From positions 1 to 64,000 of the forward strand of contig CAIMWI010000055.1 of the NCBI GenBank assembly GCA_903845215.1: a DNA stretch of 64,000 nucleotides. Reading direction: 5' to 3'. Made by a program: the position numbers and the translations under genes. Positions 47,240-55,410 of the stretch are shown here, piece by piece (position 1 is the first letter of the stretch; every line of letters begins with the position of its first letter). Source of the DNA: an uncultured Rhodobacterales bacterium (GTDB lineage: Bacteria; Pseudomonadota; Alphaproteobacteria; Rhodobacterales; Rhodobacteraceae). The notes under the pieces are model-generated. The model saw nothing but the letters and a program-made list of their open reading frames with translations, did no database searches and was not told the DNA's origin.

Positions 47240-47746
47240 TTATGGTGCAAAGAAACCGCCCGTCGGCACCACAACCAAGACGCTGGGGTTACTTGTACCA
47301 AAAAACCAACCTTCTTGAACCATCATAGGCGGGGTATTGAGAAAGTCTTCAACCACAAGTGTGCTGTGGTTGATAAGATCAAGAATCATTTCGTCTTGGT
47401 TTTGGGTGGTCTGCTCAACATTCATCGCAACCGCATTGCGGATATAATCGACGTAAGCTGCGGCGACATCGGTGACGCCATTGTTCAGACCCAGGCTTTG
47501 AAAGTTCGTCAAGCTTTCGCGCATGCCGCCAATGGCCTGCTTTACATCAGCACCTGTGGGCATGACGGGCATGTTGGGCAATCCGAAGGGATTGGTCGGG
47601 GGCATCATGGTGGGTTGGGGCGCCGTGAACAACACAGACATGTTCAAAGGGGCAACGGCCTGCGTGCTCACCACCCCGGCCGAAGCCAAAGCGCAAGTCG
47701 CCAAGCACATCCCCGACAGCATGACCGAAGAAAACATCATGTTCAT
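47240..47746 (-). CDS. Secreted protein of unknown function, FFAP C-terminus
   Basis: 168 residues from the ATG at 47746, which overlaps the upstream stop (ATGA). Signal peptide MFSSVMLSGMCLATCALASA. The mature part is rich in Pro, Met, Asn and Gln, with a Pro/Met-rich stretch (TAPQPTMMPPTNPFGLPNMP) and a helical-looking centre (AAAYVDYIRNAVAMNVEQTT). It ends VVPTGGFFAP, a terminus resembling that of the first gene of the cluster (SASFFAAP). I do not recognise the family. Confidence 0.7.
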   Translation of the reverse strand: MNMMFSSVMLSGMCLATCALASAGVVSTQAVAPLNMSVLFTAPQPTMMPPTNPFGLPNMPVMPTGADVKQAIGGMRESLTNFQSLGLNNGVTDVAAAYVDYIRNAVAMNVEQTTQNQDEMILDLINHSTLVVEDFLNTPPMMVQEGWFFGTSNPSVLVVVPTGGFFAP

Positions 47747-48447
47747 TTTCTGACTTCCACAATACATCCCCGCTCTTCGATCAACTTGATGAAAGCAGGT
47801 GAAGCGCTAGGAGGAACCACGGTGCTACATACCGACGACATAGAACCGATCGAAGTTTTTACTTTCTGAGATGCCGCCGGAACTGCTTTTTGCAATACGC
47901 CTTTGGCAGAACTGACTTCTGTACCCGGCTCTTCGACATTGTAGCCAAGCTGCTTGAACGCTGGCCCCAGAATAGGATCTTGCATCATCACCACAATGGC
48001 GACTCGCTTTAATTCGCGGGCCTCGACCTCTGGCATCAGATTTGCAGCACCCAGCAGGGTATTTACCCAATTTCTACGTTGACATGAGATGTCATCAAAA
48101 GAACGCCCGCCGCCTAGGCCAAAGCCGGGCAGCGACGCAGATACGGAACCTGATACACCCATGCACGGGCCACCGCCGAAACTTCCCAGTCCCGGCGCAT
48201 TGCCCATGGACTTAGAGCTGTTCGAAAAATCAAACACGTTGCCGCCAGATTGCGCACTCGCATCGTTTCCAACGCTATTCGATGCGGTAATACCGGAAAC
48301 ATTCGCCGCCGAATTCGAATTCGTGGCACTTCCGTCAAGCGTGTTAGAGGCGTTGTTATTCTGATCCTGCGCGTGAAGCGCAGACGCCATCGAAAACACG
48401 ACAAGCGTAGCTTGAAGGGCAACCACGATTTTCTTGAGATTTATCAT
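47743..48447 (-). CDS. Secreted protein of unknown function, Asn/Ser/Gly-rich
   Basis: 234 residues from the ATG at 48447. Signal peptide LKKIVVALQATLVVFSMASA, cleaved near LHAQ. The N-terminal mature part (about 25-95) is Asn/Ser-rich low complexity, then a Gly-rich segment (PGFGLGGGRS) and a C-terminal half with charged helices and three Cys (PCMG, ISCQ, SSVCS, plus GCIVEV near the end). A longer upstream frame lacks a signal. Coupled by ATGA overlap to the next gene. Function unknown. Confidence 0.7.
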   Translation of the reverse strand: MINLKKIVVALQATLVVFSMASALHAQDQNNNASNTLDGSATNSNSAANVSGITASNSVGNDASAQSGGNVFDFSNSSKSMGNAPGLGSFGGGPCMGVSGSVSASLPGFGLGGGRSFDDISCQRRNWVNTLLGAANLMPEVEARELKRVAIVVMMQDPILGPAFKQLGYNVEEPGTEVSSAKGVLQKAVPAASQKVKTSIGSMSSVCSTVVPPSASPAFIKLIEERGCIVEVRK

Positions 48448-48484
48448 GCTGCCGATCTTATGAGAGGGTCTGTTTTGGCGTGGT

Positions 48485-48509
48485 GGATCAGGCCAATTTG
48501 GCCTGATCC
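48485..48509 (-). terminator. Strong intercistronic hairpin in the secreted-protein cluster
   Basis: Perfect 11-bp inverted repeat GGATCAGGCCA/TGGCCTGATCC with a 3-nt loop, between the first gene (ending 48530) and the second (starting 48447). No T-run follows on the minus strand, so it more likely stabilises the first message or gives partial termination, favouring high output of the first protein. Confidence 0.6.
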
Positions 48510-48529
48510 GATGTAAACCGATGCGTAGA

Positions 48530-49414
48530 TTACGGTGCAGCGAAGAACGAGGCGCTGTCGATGTGCGTAGCCGAACCACCAGCGAAACCGCCGCCGGTGA
48601 AGAAGCCACCGGTCGATGTGGTCAGAGAGATGGTACCATTGCCAGCGTTCGAAACGGACAGTTCGATGCCGGTTGCAGAAGCATTCGTTTGCGAAGTCAG
48701 GTCAGACGACACTTCGAACAGGGCGCCCGAGAGATTACCGGCCCACAGCAGGGGGTTGCTCGTATCCTTAACCGCACCAGTCAAGTCGACACCGGATTCA
48801 CCGTCTGCATCGATCCCCGCGCTACCATAGGCAATCGCTTGGTTTTGTTCGCCAACTGTCAGGCCGTTCGAACCAGCAAACAGGCCATTCGAACCCAGCA
48901 ACTGAAGGGTGTTAGCGGTCGAAACGGAACCGTTCAGTGAACCCTGTGCAGTCGCATCTGCAGTCGCGCTGCCTTCACCGTTGGCACTCACGCCAGCCGT
49001 TGAAGTGCTTGCGCTTGCTGCACCAGCGGTGCCGATCGAACCGATAGCTTCACCGCGCGCAACGACGTTACCTTGACCAACCAAGGAGCCTGCAGTCTGG
49101 ATCTGACGAGCAAAATTCAGAGCCGAAGTGATTTCGGCGTCAGAGGTAACGCCAACTAGAGCCGGCGTGTTGTTTTCGAGAAGCTCCGACAACGCGCTAC
49201 CCGTGATCGCCAGATTAGCAGCGCTACGGGTCAAGACGACCGAGCTGGAACCCAGACCGTTCACCGACGATTGACCGCCAATGATGAAACCAGTTGCGTC
49301 CGGCGACAGGACAGAAACAGAAGCTTCGAACGCGCTGCTTTCGCTAGCGACGCCCATTTGAGCGCCGCCGAAAACAGCCAGCAGCGCGACGAGGGAAGTA
49401 CTTAGTTTGTTCAT
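48530..49414 (-). CDS. Secreted Ala/Ser/Gly-rich protein, probable surface structural protein
   Basis: 294 residues. Signal peptide MNKLSTSLVALLAVFGGAQM, cleaved near GVAS. The mature chain is almost free of Cys and Lys and dominated by Ser, Ala, Gly, Thr, Asn and Val, with short repeats such as GEGSATADATAQGSLNGSVS and a Gly/Phe-rich end TSTGGFFTGGGFAGG, closing with SASFFAAP. Such composition suits a polymerising or matrix protein. Good promoter upstream and a hairpin after the gene suggest strong expression. No family recognised. Confidence 0.7.
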   Translation of the reverse strand: MNKLSTSLVALLAVFGGAQMGVASESSAFEASVSVLSPDATGFIIGGQSSVNGLGSSSVVLTRSAANLAITGSALSELLENNTPALVGVTSDAEITSALNFARQIQTAGSLVGQGNVVARGEAIGSIGTAGAASASTSTAGVSANGEGSATADATAQGSLNGSVSTANTLQLLGSNGLFAGSNGLTVGEQNQAIAYGSAGIDADGESGVDLTGAVKDTSNPLLWAGNLSGALFEVSSDLTSQTNASATGIELSVSNAGNGTISLTTSTGGFFTGGGFAGGSATHIDSASFFAAP

Positions 49415-50378
49415 TGTTTTCTTCTCCGAATGTTTAAGGTGCCCTTAAGGAGCGTTGACCTTTGAAGATCGCGATTTTTCTATTCAAAGTTTCCTTTTCT
49501 GTCAAGTGCGTACCGCCTACCCTGTTTTCATAACTTGGAACGCGGAGGCAATTAACGGCAGATCGAACCGTTGCAGGAGCACGTGGAGCAGGATTTTTAT
49601 CCTAAAGTTTACTCTTTTGTCGCTATTCTCGCACTTTCGCCTTTCTTAAATTACCTATTGACGATTCTTTAGAATAGCGCTCTACCCCCGAAATTACTTT
49701 CGGGTATTTCCCTCGCACTCAAACCTACACGAGTTTGACTGGAAGAAATTGGTGGCTCCTTTCCCTCGACTGATGCGGGCACCAAATGTGAAAATGGTTT
49801 TTCACGTTAGAAGAAAAAAGAAGGGCGAAATGGCTGGACGTGGGCCCATAACCAAATTGTCAGCCGGACAACCGCTTTGAAAACGCAAACATCTAAGTTT
49901 TTTGACGTAAGAATCGCAAACCAAGGTCATGTCGAAAATCATGAGGGTCGCATCGAATCACGGCTCGCCCAAAACCACCCGAAATCAACCCGCGCCAGCC
50001 GAACATCTTTGGCCGGCCCAAACCAACCTAACCCCCGCTAGCGGTGTTGCACACCAATCAAAGCGGCGAGCGAATTGCAACCGCGTGCTGACCCCGACCA
50101 AGCACCAAGCAACAGAGGAAAAAACAGATACCGTCAACCAGCCACCAGTGGCGCACGACCAAGACCCAAGATGTTGACCAAACACTGTCACAAAGCAGGC
50201 TAAGCCCTTCGAAAAAGTTACGGCAACATGGTGGCGAGAAAAACAAGATGTCTAGGGCGCCGCGCCGGCAAGGCCTGGGTAGCAGCACTGAAGGAAAAAT
50301 CACTTGAACTGAAAGAAGCTTCAAGCGAAACCTCAATCGCAGTCCAGCGTCGCTGGGGGATGTGCGAAGGGCAAATTG
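49415..50378. other. Gene-free stretch of about 960 bp with two perfect hairpins
   Basis: No open frame here looks coding on either strand. It holds the promoter at 49477-49505 and two perfect 7-bp hairpins: CCCGAAA/TTTCGGG (49687-49704, loop TTAC), followed on the plus strand by TATTTCCC, and GTGAAAA/TTTTCAC (49788-49805, loop TGGT). The AT-rich first half and GC-richer second half differ. It could hold an untranslated leader or a small RNA. Confidence 0.5.
49477..49505 (-). promoter_or_regulatory. Promoter of the secreted-protein cluster
   Basis: Minus-strand TTGACA (49505-49500), a perfect -35 hexamer, is 17 nt from TAGAAA (49482-49477) as -10. This predicts a leader of about 55 nt before the ATG at 49414, which has a GGAGAAG ribosome site. 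Confidence 0.55.
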
Positions 50379-53075
50379 ATGCAAGATCGAATTGATGAAC
50401 TGGTCACGCTATATAAAAGCGGTGACTATGCCCATGTTGTTGAAAAGGCGCAGTCTTTTCTAACAGATTTCCCAAACTCCTTCGGCGCGTTCAATATTCT
50501 TGGCGCCGCCAACCTTGGCTTAGGGCATTTGGATGCCGCGATTAGTGCTTACCAAAGTGCAATTCAATTGAACCCAAAATTCAGCATGGCGTACAATAAC
50601 ATCGCAACGGCTTTGAAGTTGAAGAAGAACTTCAAGGAAGCCACGGACTACTTTATCAAAGCTGTAGAAATAAACCCAAATTACTTCGAGGCATACAACA
50701 ACTTGGGAAACTTGTTCCTTGAAACACTCAAATTCAATGAAGCAGTCGAAGCCTATCGTAAGGCGCTTTCAATAAATCCTCAATATTCTGATGCGCAACT
50801 GAATTTGGGGCTAGCACTGCAAAAAAACGGCAATTATGATGATGCGATTGAAGCCTACAGGCGCGCTAGAGTTCTTGATCCGTCAAATTTGAATGCGATT
50901 TTCCAAATTGGATCTATACTTCACCAGAACGGACAATTTACAGAAGCCATAGAGGCCTATCAAGATGTTCTAAAACTTAACCCATTGGTAGCAGATGCAT
51001 TCAATTTGATTGGAAGAGTTAATCAAAAACAAGGCTTATTAGAAACTGCTTGCAAAAATTATGAGAATGCTGCAAAGTTGGACCCCTTGTCGCCAGTTTA
51101 TTATAATGACTGGGGAAATGCTTTGTTATTGTTAGGTAAGACTAATGAAGCTATTGAACTTTTCTTAAACGCAATAAAAATTAATAACAACTATACAGAA
51201 GCACATAACAACCTAGGAAATGCATACAAAACTTTGGAAAGGTTCCATGACGCCGCTTTCGCCTATCAAAGCGCTATTAAGATTGATCCGACATGTGCAT
51301 CCACCCACAATAACCTTGGTGCTGTGCTATACGCACAAGGTCTTTTTGATGCCGCCGTTTCAGCCTACCAATTTGCAATCGACCAAGACCCAGGTTTAGT
51401 GCTTGCGCAATTTGGAATGGCAAACTCACTTTTCGCCCAAGGCAAGTATGACGATGCAAAGCACTTTTATCTCAAGTCGATAGAGATCGCGCCAGACTTT
51501 GCGGAAGCCCATAGTAATTTAGGGAATGTTTTCCAGTCGCAGGGTTTGCTAACCGATGCACTTGCTTCCTATCAAAAAGCAGTAGCCATCCTGCCAGACT
51601 ATTCTGATGCTCACAATAACTTAGGGAATATATTTCAACTCTTGGGAAGGTTGGATCTTGCAATTGCCTCTTACAAGAAAGCATGGGAACTTCGTCCAAC
51701 ATTCGCCGCGGCGCAAGCGCAGATGATACACCTGCTTCAACACGTTTGCGACTTCAAAGCTCTGGAAAATTTTGATGACGCGCTTTGCAGTTTGGGTACT
51801 GGACCCGATGGCATTCCACCCTTCGCAGGCCTGTCCTGGGTCGACGATGGAGCATTAAATTTATTGCGATCCCGCGCTTGGGCTTTTAAAAATTTTAAGC
51901 TTTCGTCGGTGCCTAAGTCTTCTCAACCCGTTGTTCGTAATGGGCGCTTAAGGGTTGGCTATTTCGGTGCTGATTTTCACAATCACGCAACGCTCATTTT
52001 GATGGCAGGACTTCTTCGCAACCATAAGAAAGAAGAGCTTGAGGTCTTTTGTTACAGTTATGGAAATAGTCTGCGTGATGATTGGACACAACAGACCGAA
52101 AAAGATGTTGAACATTTCTTTGATGTAAGGGAAATGACTGATTTGTCGATCGCAGAATTCGCGAAAACCCATGATTTGAATGTAGCCATCGATCTGAAAG
52201 GGTACACAACTCACGGAAGAACTAGTATATTTCAACATCGTGTTGCCCCTGTTCAAATGCACTTTTTAGGTTACCCCGGGTCTTTAGGGGTAGACTTTAT
52301 GGACTATATCATTGCTGATCCAGTTGTCATCCCGACAGATCAACGCCAATTCTATTCTGAAAAAATCCTTTACATGCCCCATTCCTACCAACCCAATGAT
52401 TTCGACCGCCCTATTTCGAACGAAACATCTGAACGGGCCGATTTTGATTTACCAAAAGACAGTTTTATCTTCTGCTGTTTCAACAATAATTACAAGATAA
52501 GCCAGTATCAGTGGAAAATTTGGATGAAATTATTGACCGCAGTTGAGGGGAGTGTTTTGTGGTTGCTCAAAGCCAATAAATGGGCAGATGAAAATTTACG
52601 CCTTGAAATGCGGCGGTTCGGCATCGATCCAAGAAGGTTGGTCTTTGCGAATAAGCTTCCTCTTGATGAGCATTTAGCGCGGCATAGGCATGCAGATTTG
52701 TTTTTGGACACTTTCGTTTACAATGCCCACACAACAGCAAGTGATGCTTTGTGGGCAGGATTGCCTATAGTAACAAAATCTGGCGGCCAGTTCTCTGCGC
52801 GGGTGGCGGCCAGTTTATTGAATGCGATTGGTTTGCCAGAGTTGGTCGTGGAAACGGACGAACAGTATGTGGATTTGGCGATTAACTTGGCAACGTACCC
52901 CGAAAAACTTGCAGAAATCAGAAAGAAACTTGCCACAAATCGTCTCACATCACCCCTCTTTGACGCAAAAAGATACACCCGGAACTTCGAGTCTGGCTTA
53001 AAAATGGCTTACGATCATTACCTATCCGGAGAAGAACCGGCTGACATTTTTGTTCGTGAAAAGCTTAACGTCTAG
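50379..53075 (+). CDS. TPR-repeat O-GlcNAc transferase-like glycosyltransferase (GT41/SPINDLY)
   Basis: 898 residues from the ATG at 50379 (AAGGG upstream; a TTG one codon earlier is possible). About 13 TPR units fill residues 1-455 (recurrent AHNNLGNxxxxxG and AIxxYxxAI patterns). The C-terminal half is the GT41 catalytic region: RVGYFGADFHNHAT with the conserved His, IDLKGYTTHGRTSIF, FLGYPGSLGVDFMDYIIADP, FNNNYKISQYQWKIW, WLLKANKWADENL and DLFLDTFVYNAHTTASDALW. Such enzymes add a sugar to Ser/Thr (or Asn) of proteins or act on glycans, with TPRs choosing the target. The DNA is clearly AT-richer than its neighbours, suggesting transfer. Monocistronic. Confidence 0.92.
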   Translation: MQDRIDELVTLYKSGDYAHVVEKAQSFLTDFPNSFGAFNILGAANLGLGHLDAAISAYQSAIQLNPKFSMAYNNIATALKLKKNFKEATDYFIKAVEINPNYFEAYNNLGNLFLETLKFNEAVEAYRKALSINPQYSDAQLNLGLALQKNGNYDDAIEAYRRARVLDPSNLNAIFQIGSILHQNGQFTEAIEAYQDVLKLNPLVADAFNLIGRVNQKQGLLETACKNYENAAKLDPLSPVYYNDWGNALLLLGKTNEAIELFLNAIKINNNYTEAHNNLGNAYKTLERFHDAAFAYQSAIKIDPTCASTHNNLGAVLYAQGLFDAAVSAYQFAIDQDPGLVLAQFGMANSLFAQGKYDDAKHFYLKSIEIAPDFAEAHSNLGNVFQSQGLLTDALASYQKAVAILPDYSDAHNNLGNIFQLLGRLDLAIASYKKAWELRPTFAAAQAQMIHLLQHVCDFKALENFDDALCSLGTGPDGIPPFAGLSWVDDGALNLLRSRAWAFKNFKLSSVPKSSQPVVRNGRLRVGYFGADFHNHATLILMAGLLRNHKKEELEVFCYSYGNSLRDDWTQQTEKDVEHFFDVREMTDLSIAEFAKTHDLNVAIDLKGYTTHGRTSIFQHRVAPVQMHFLGYPGSLGVDFMDYIIADPVVIPTDQRQFYSEKILYMPHSYQPNDFDRPISNETSERADFDLPKDSFIFCCFNNNYKISQYQWKIWMKLLTAVEGSVLWLLKANKWADENLRLEMRRFGIDPRRLVFANKLPLDEHLARHRHADLFLDTFVYNAHTTASDALWAGLPIVTKSGGQFSARVAASLLNAIGLPELVVETDEQYVDLAINLATYPEKLAEIRKKLATNRLTSPLFDAKRYTRNFESGLKMAYDHYLSGEEPADIFVREKLNV

Positions 53076-53268
53076 TTCTGCCTGATCTGAACTGTTCAAC
53101 ACCTAGACTTAGATTCAGCAAACACGAAGTCTCCTGAAAGCATTAATAGCTGATGAACATTGTAGAATTTCTGTTACAGTCGTGTATCCGAGTTCAATCT
53201 TTCACAAGATTGTTAATGTTAAGCTGACCCTACCTACCTTTGAGTCGGCCGCCGCTTCAATGATGCCT

Positions 53269-55410
53269 TTAACTTCGTGCGAAAACCGCTGCTGGGTCCC
53301 CGCAAGCGGCGCGAACTGTTGGCCAAAGAACGGAGACCAGGACAAGCATGAGAGTTCCGGCCGCTATTACTGGTGCGGCCGACCAAACAGGTTCGAACAC
53401 AAAGGCATAGCCGGAACTGCCGAGGTTGCCGGATATCTCGGATGCAATGCGAGCACTTTCTTTAAGCTGTAAAGAAAGAGCAAGTGTCAGCCTATCAGCG
53501 AATAAAAAGCCAACGGTCAACCCAAAGGTGGCCGTTATAAGTGTTCCTATCACCTCAGTTGCCAGAATGTCTCCGCGCCGCATGCCTAGAACCTTCAAGA
53601 CAGCCAACTCTGCTTCACGCAAACGGGTTGAGATGACAATGTTTCCGAAAAGAACAAGGCCAACGACGCCGGTTAGCAGTGCAAGTAAAGGTGCAATAAC
53701 GCCATAAGCGGCTGACTTCAGGTTTAAAATCCAAGAATACTTCCAGATTTCGGCCTCGGGATGGTAGCCACGCGCAGATAGAAGAGCGATTTTTGGAACC
53801 ACATCATCGATGTTTTTAAGATAAAGATGCATCATATCCTGCCAAGGCCAGTCGATCAGCGACTTGATGTCTGCATCTGCGCGCCAAGCCGAATGGTCGG
53901 CATTGGTGGGAAACGGCAACTTTCCTGTTCTATCTCGCTTGATCGCATCAATCGCAATGAGAAGTTCGTTGGGCAGATAAAACTGGCGGTCCGCCTCTCC
54001 TTTGAGGATTACGCCAGCGACTGTCAGGGTCAAAGGTTCGGTCCCGATCTCTTTACCGGACTTTCCAAACCTGGGGATAGACGCCTTAATCTGCTGCCCG
54101 ACAAACGAGGCCCATTCCTTATCGCTGTTCATTGCCCTGGTGCCGAAGACTTCTAGCAGGAAATCGGTGGTTGCGATCATCTGAAACTGATCGTTCTTGG
54201 CAGTAAAACCTGCACCTGCAACAAAATGGAACATGCCTAGTTCAGGATCGTCTGGATATAGGCCCAAAGATGGGTAAGGCCGATTAGACGCGTCAGACAT
54301 GACGATCGAAACAGTTGTTGCCCGGCGGGCCACTGCCGCGCTGACATCAGGGTCTGTCAACAACTCTCCCTGTTCTGGGAAGCGCAGACCGCCCTTCGCC
54401 AAATCAACCTTTCGGGGTTTAAGAGTAACGCGGGTAAGACGCGTTCCATCAGCCACGGTTTGCTCTACGAAGTGGTCAAGACCACTGACGAGAGAGGCAA
54501 AAACAGCCGATTGTGCCGTGCCTGCTATAACAGCGATCAGCAACAGCAGTGTAAACAGCGGGCGTCGCAGTAAATCTCGCGTCGCATTGCCAATAAGACG
54601 CCAAAGAGGAAGGCTTGGCCACCAACCTGACAGGGGCGCATTGGGTATGGCGAACGGGCGGTGACGACTTTGCGGATCTTTTAAACTGTCTGCACTGGAC
54701 AGTTCTAGCAACTGTCCGTTTTCAAGACTGAATTGGCGGCCAAGACCAAATAACGCTTCGTCATGGCTAACGATGAGAATGGTTGCTCCTGCTGCGCGCA
54801 TGGAGGCCAGGCGTTCAATCACTAGGGCTTTTGATGCGTGATCAAGGTTTGAGGTCGGTTCATCCGCCAAAATGAGAGCCGGGCCGCGCACCATTGCGCG
54901 TGCGAGTGCCGCGCGTTGCCGCTGCCCACCGGAGGCGACCGAGGGCCGAAGACGGGTTACGCCCGCTGCACGCTCTTCGGCACGAAAGGCAAAGGCTTCA
55001 GCTTGTTCCGCTTGGCTCACCGCCTCTTCCGATGTCAGCCCAGCGAATTGAAGCGGTAAGGCGATGTTTTCTGCCAAACTTAGGTGGGGCAGCAAGCGAC
55101 CTTCCTGAAATACCAGGCCGATCACAGCGGTTCGCGTGGCATCCCGCTCAGAGGTTGTCAGGCTTGCGACATCTTTTCCAGCAAGGCGCATTGACCCCGT
55201 AAAACCGGCGTCCAATAAGCCAAGGATGCGCAGCAGCGTTGATTTTCCTGCACCACTTGGGCCACGGATGACAGTAAGACTATGATAGGGGATCAAAAAA
55301 TCGATCCCTTCCAGAACATTGATTACGCCTTCGGATCCGGCGAAGGCCCTCGTCAGACCACGGATTTCGACAAGGTTCTCACTGCAATCGGATGTCGCTT
55401 TTTGCGTCAT
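53269..55410 (-). CDS. MacB-like ABC transporter (ATPase fused to FtsX-type permease)
   Basis: 713 residues from the ATG at 55410, which overlaps the vWA gene stop (ATGA). N-terminal ATPase (about 10-230): Walker A GPSGAGKSTLLR, signature ASGGQRQRAALARAM, Walker B LILADEPTSNLDHAS. Then a membrane half with one segment near 285-305 (LFTLLLLIAVIAGTAQSAVF), a large periplasmic region, and three C-terminal segments (VIAPLLALLTGVVGLVLFGN, EVIGTLITATFGLTVGFLFA, VIAAGTLMLVLVSVLWP). This is the MacB/LolCDE mechanotransmission fold, which exports peptides, lipoproteins or toxins or drives periplasmic work. A MacA/HlyD-type adaptor is encoded at 61893. Last gene of the SapC2 operon. Confidence 0.9.
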   Translation of the reverse strand: MTQKATSDCSENLVEIRGLTRAFAGSEGVINVLEGIDFLIPYHSLTVIRGPSGAGKSTLLRILGLLDAGFTGSMRLAGKDVASLTTSERDATRTAVIGLVFQEGRLLPHLSLAENIALPLQFAGLTSEEAVSQAEQAEAFAFRAEERAAGVTRLRPSVASGGQRQRAALARAMVRGPALILADEPTSNLDHASKALVIERLASMRAAGATILIVSHDEALFGLGRQFSLENGQLLELSSADSLKDPQSRHRPFAIPNAPLSGWWPSLPLWRLIGNATRDLLRRPLFTLLLLIAVIAGTAQSAVFASLVSGLDHFVEQTVADGTRLTRVTLKPRKVDLAKGGLRFPEQGELLTDPDVSAAVARRATTVSIVMSDASNRPYPSLGLYPDDPELGMFHFVAGAGFTAKNDQFQMIATTDFLLEVFGTRAMNSDKEWASFVGQQIKASIPRFGKSGKEIGTEPLTLTVAGVILKGEADRQFYLPNELLIAIDAIKRDRTGKLPFPTNADHSAWRADADIKSLIDWPWQDMMHLYLKNIDDVVPKIALLSARGYHPEAEIWKYSWILNLKSAAYGVIAPLLALLTGVVGLVLFGNIVISTRLREAELAVLKVLGMRRGDILATEVIGTLITATFGLTVGFLFADRLTLALSLQLKESARIASEISGNLGSSGYAFVFEPVWSAAPVIAAGTLMLVLVSVLWPTVRAACGDPAAVFARS

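Noticed and set aside
49929-50177. 82-codon plus-strand open frame in the gene-free stretch
   Set aside because: No ribosome site, atypical composition, no recognisable sequence.
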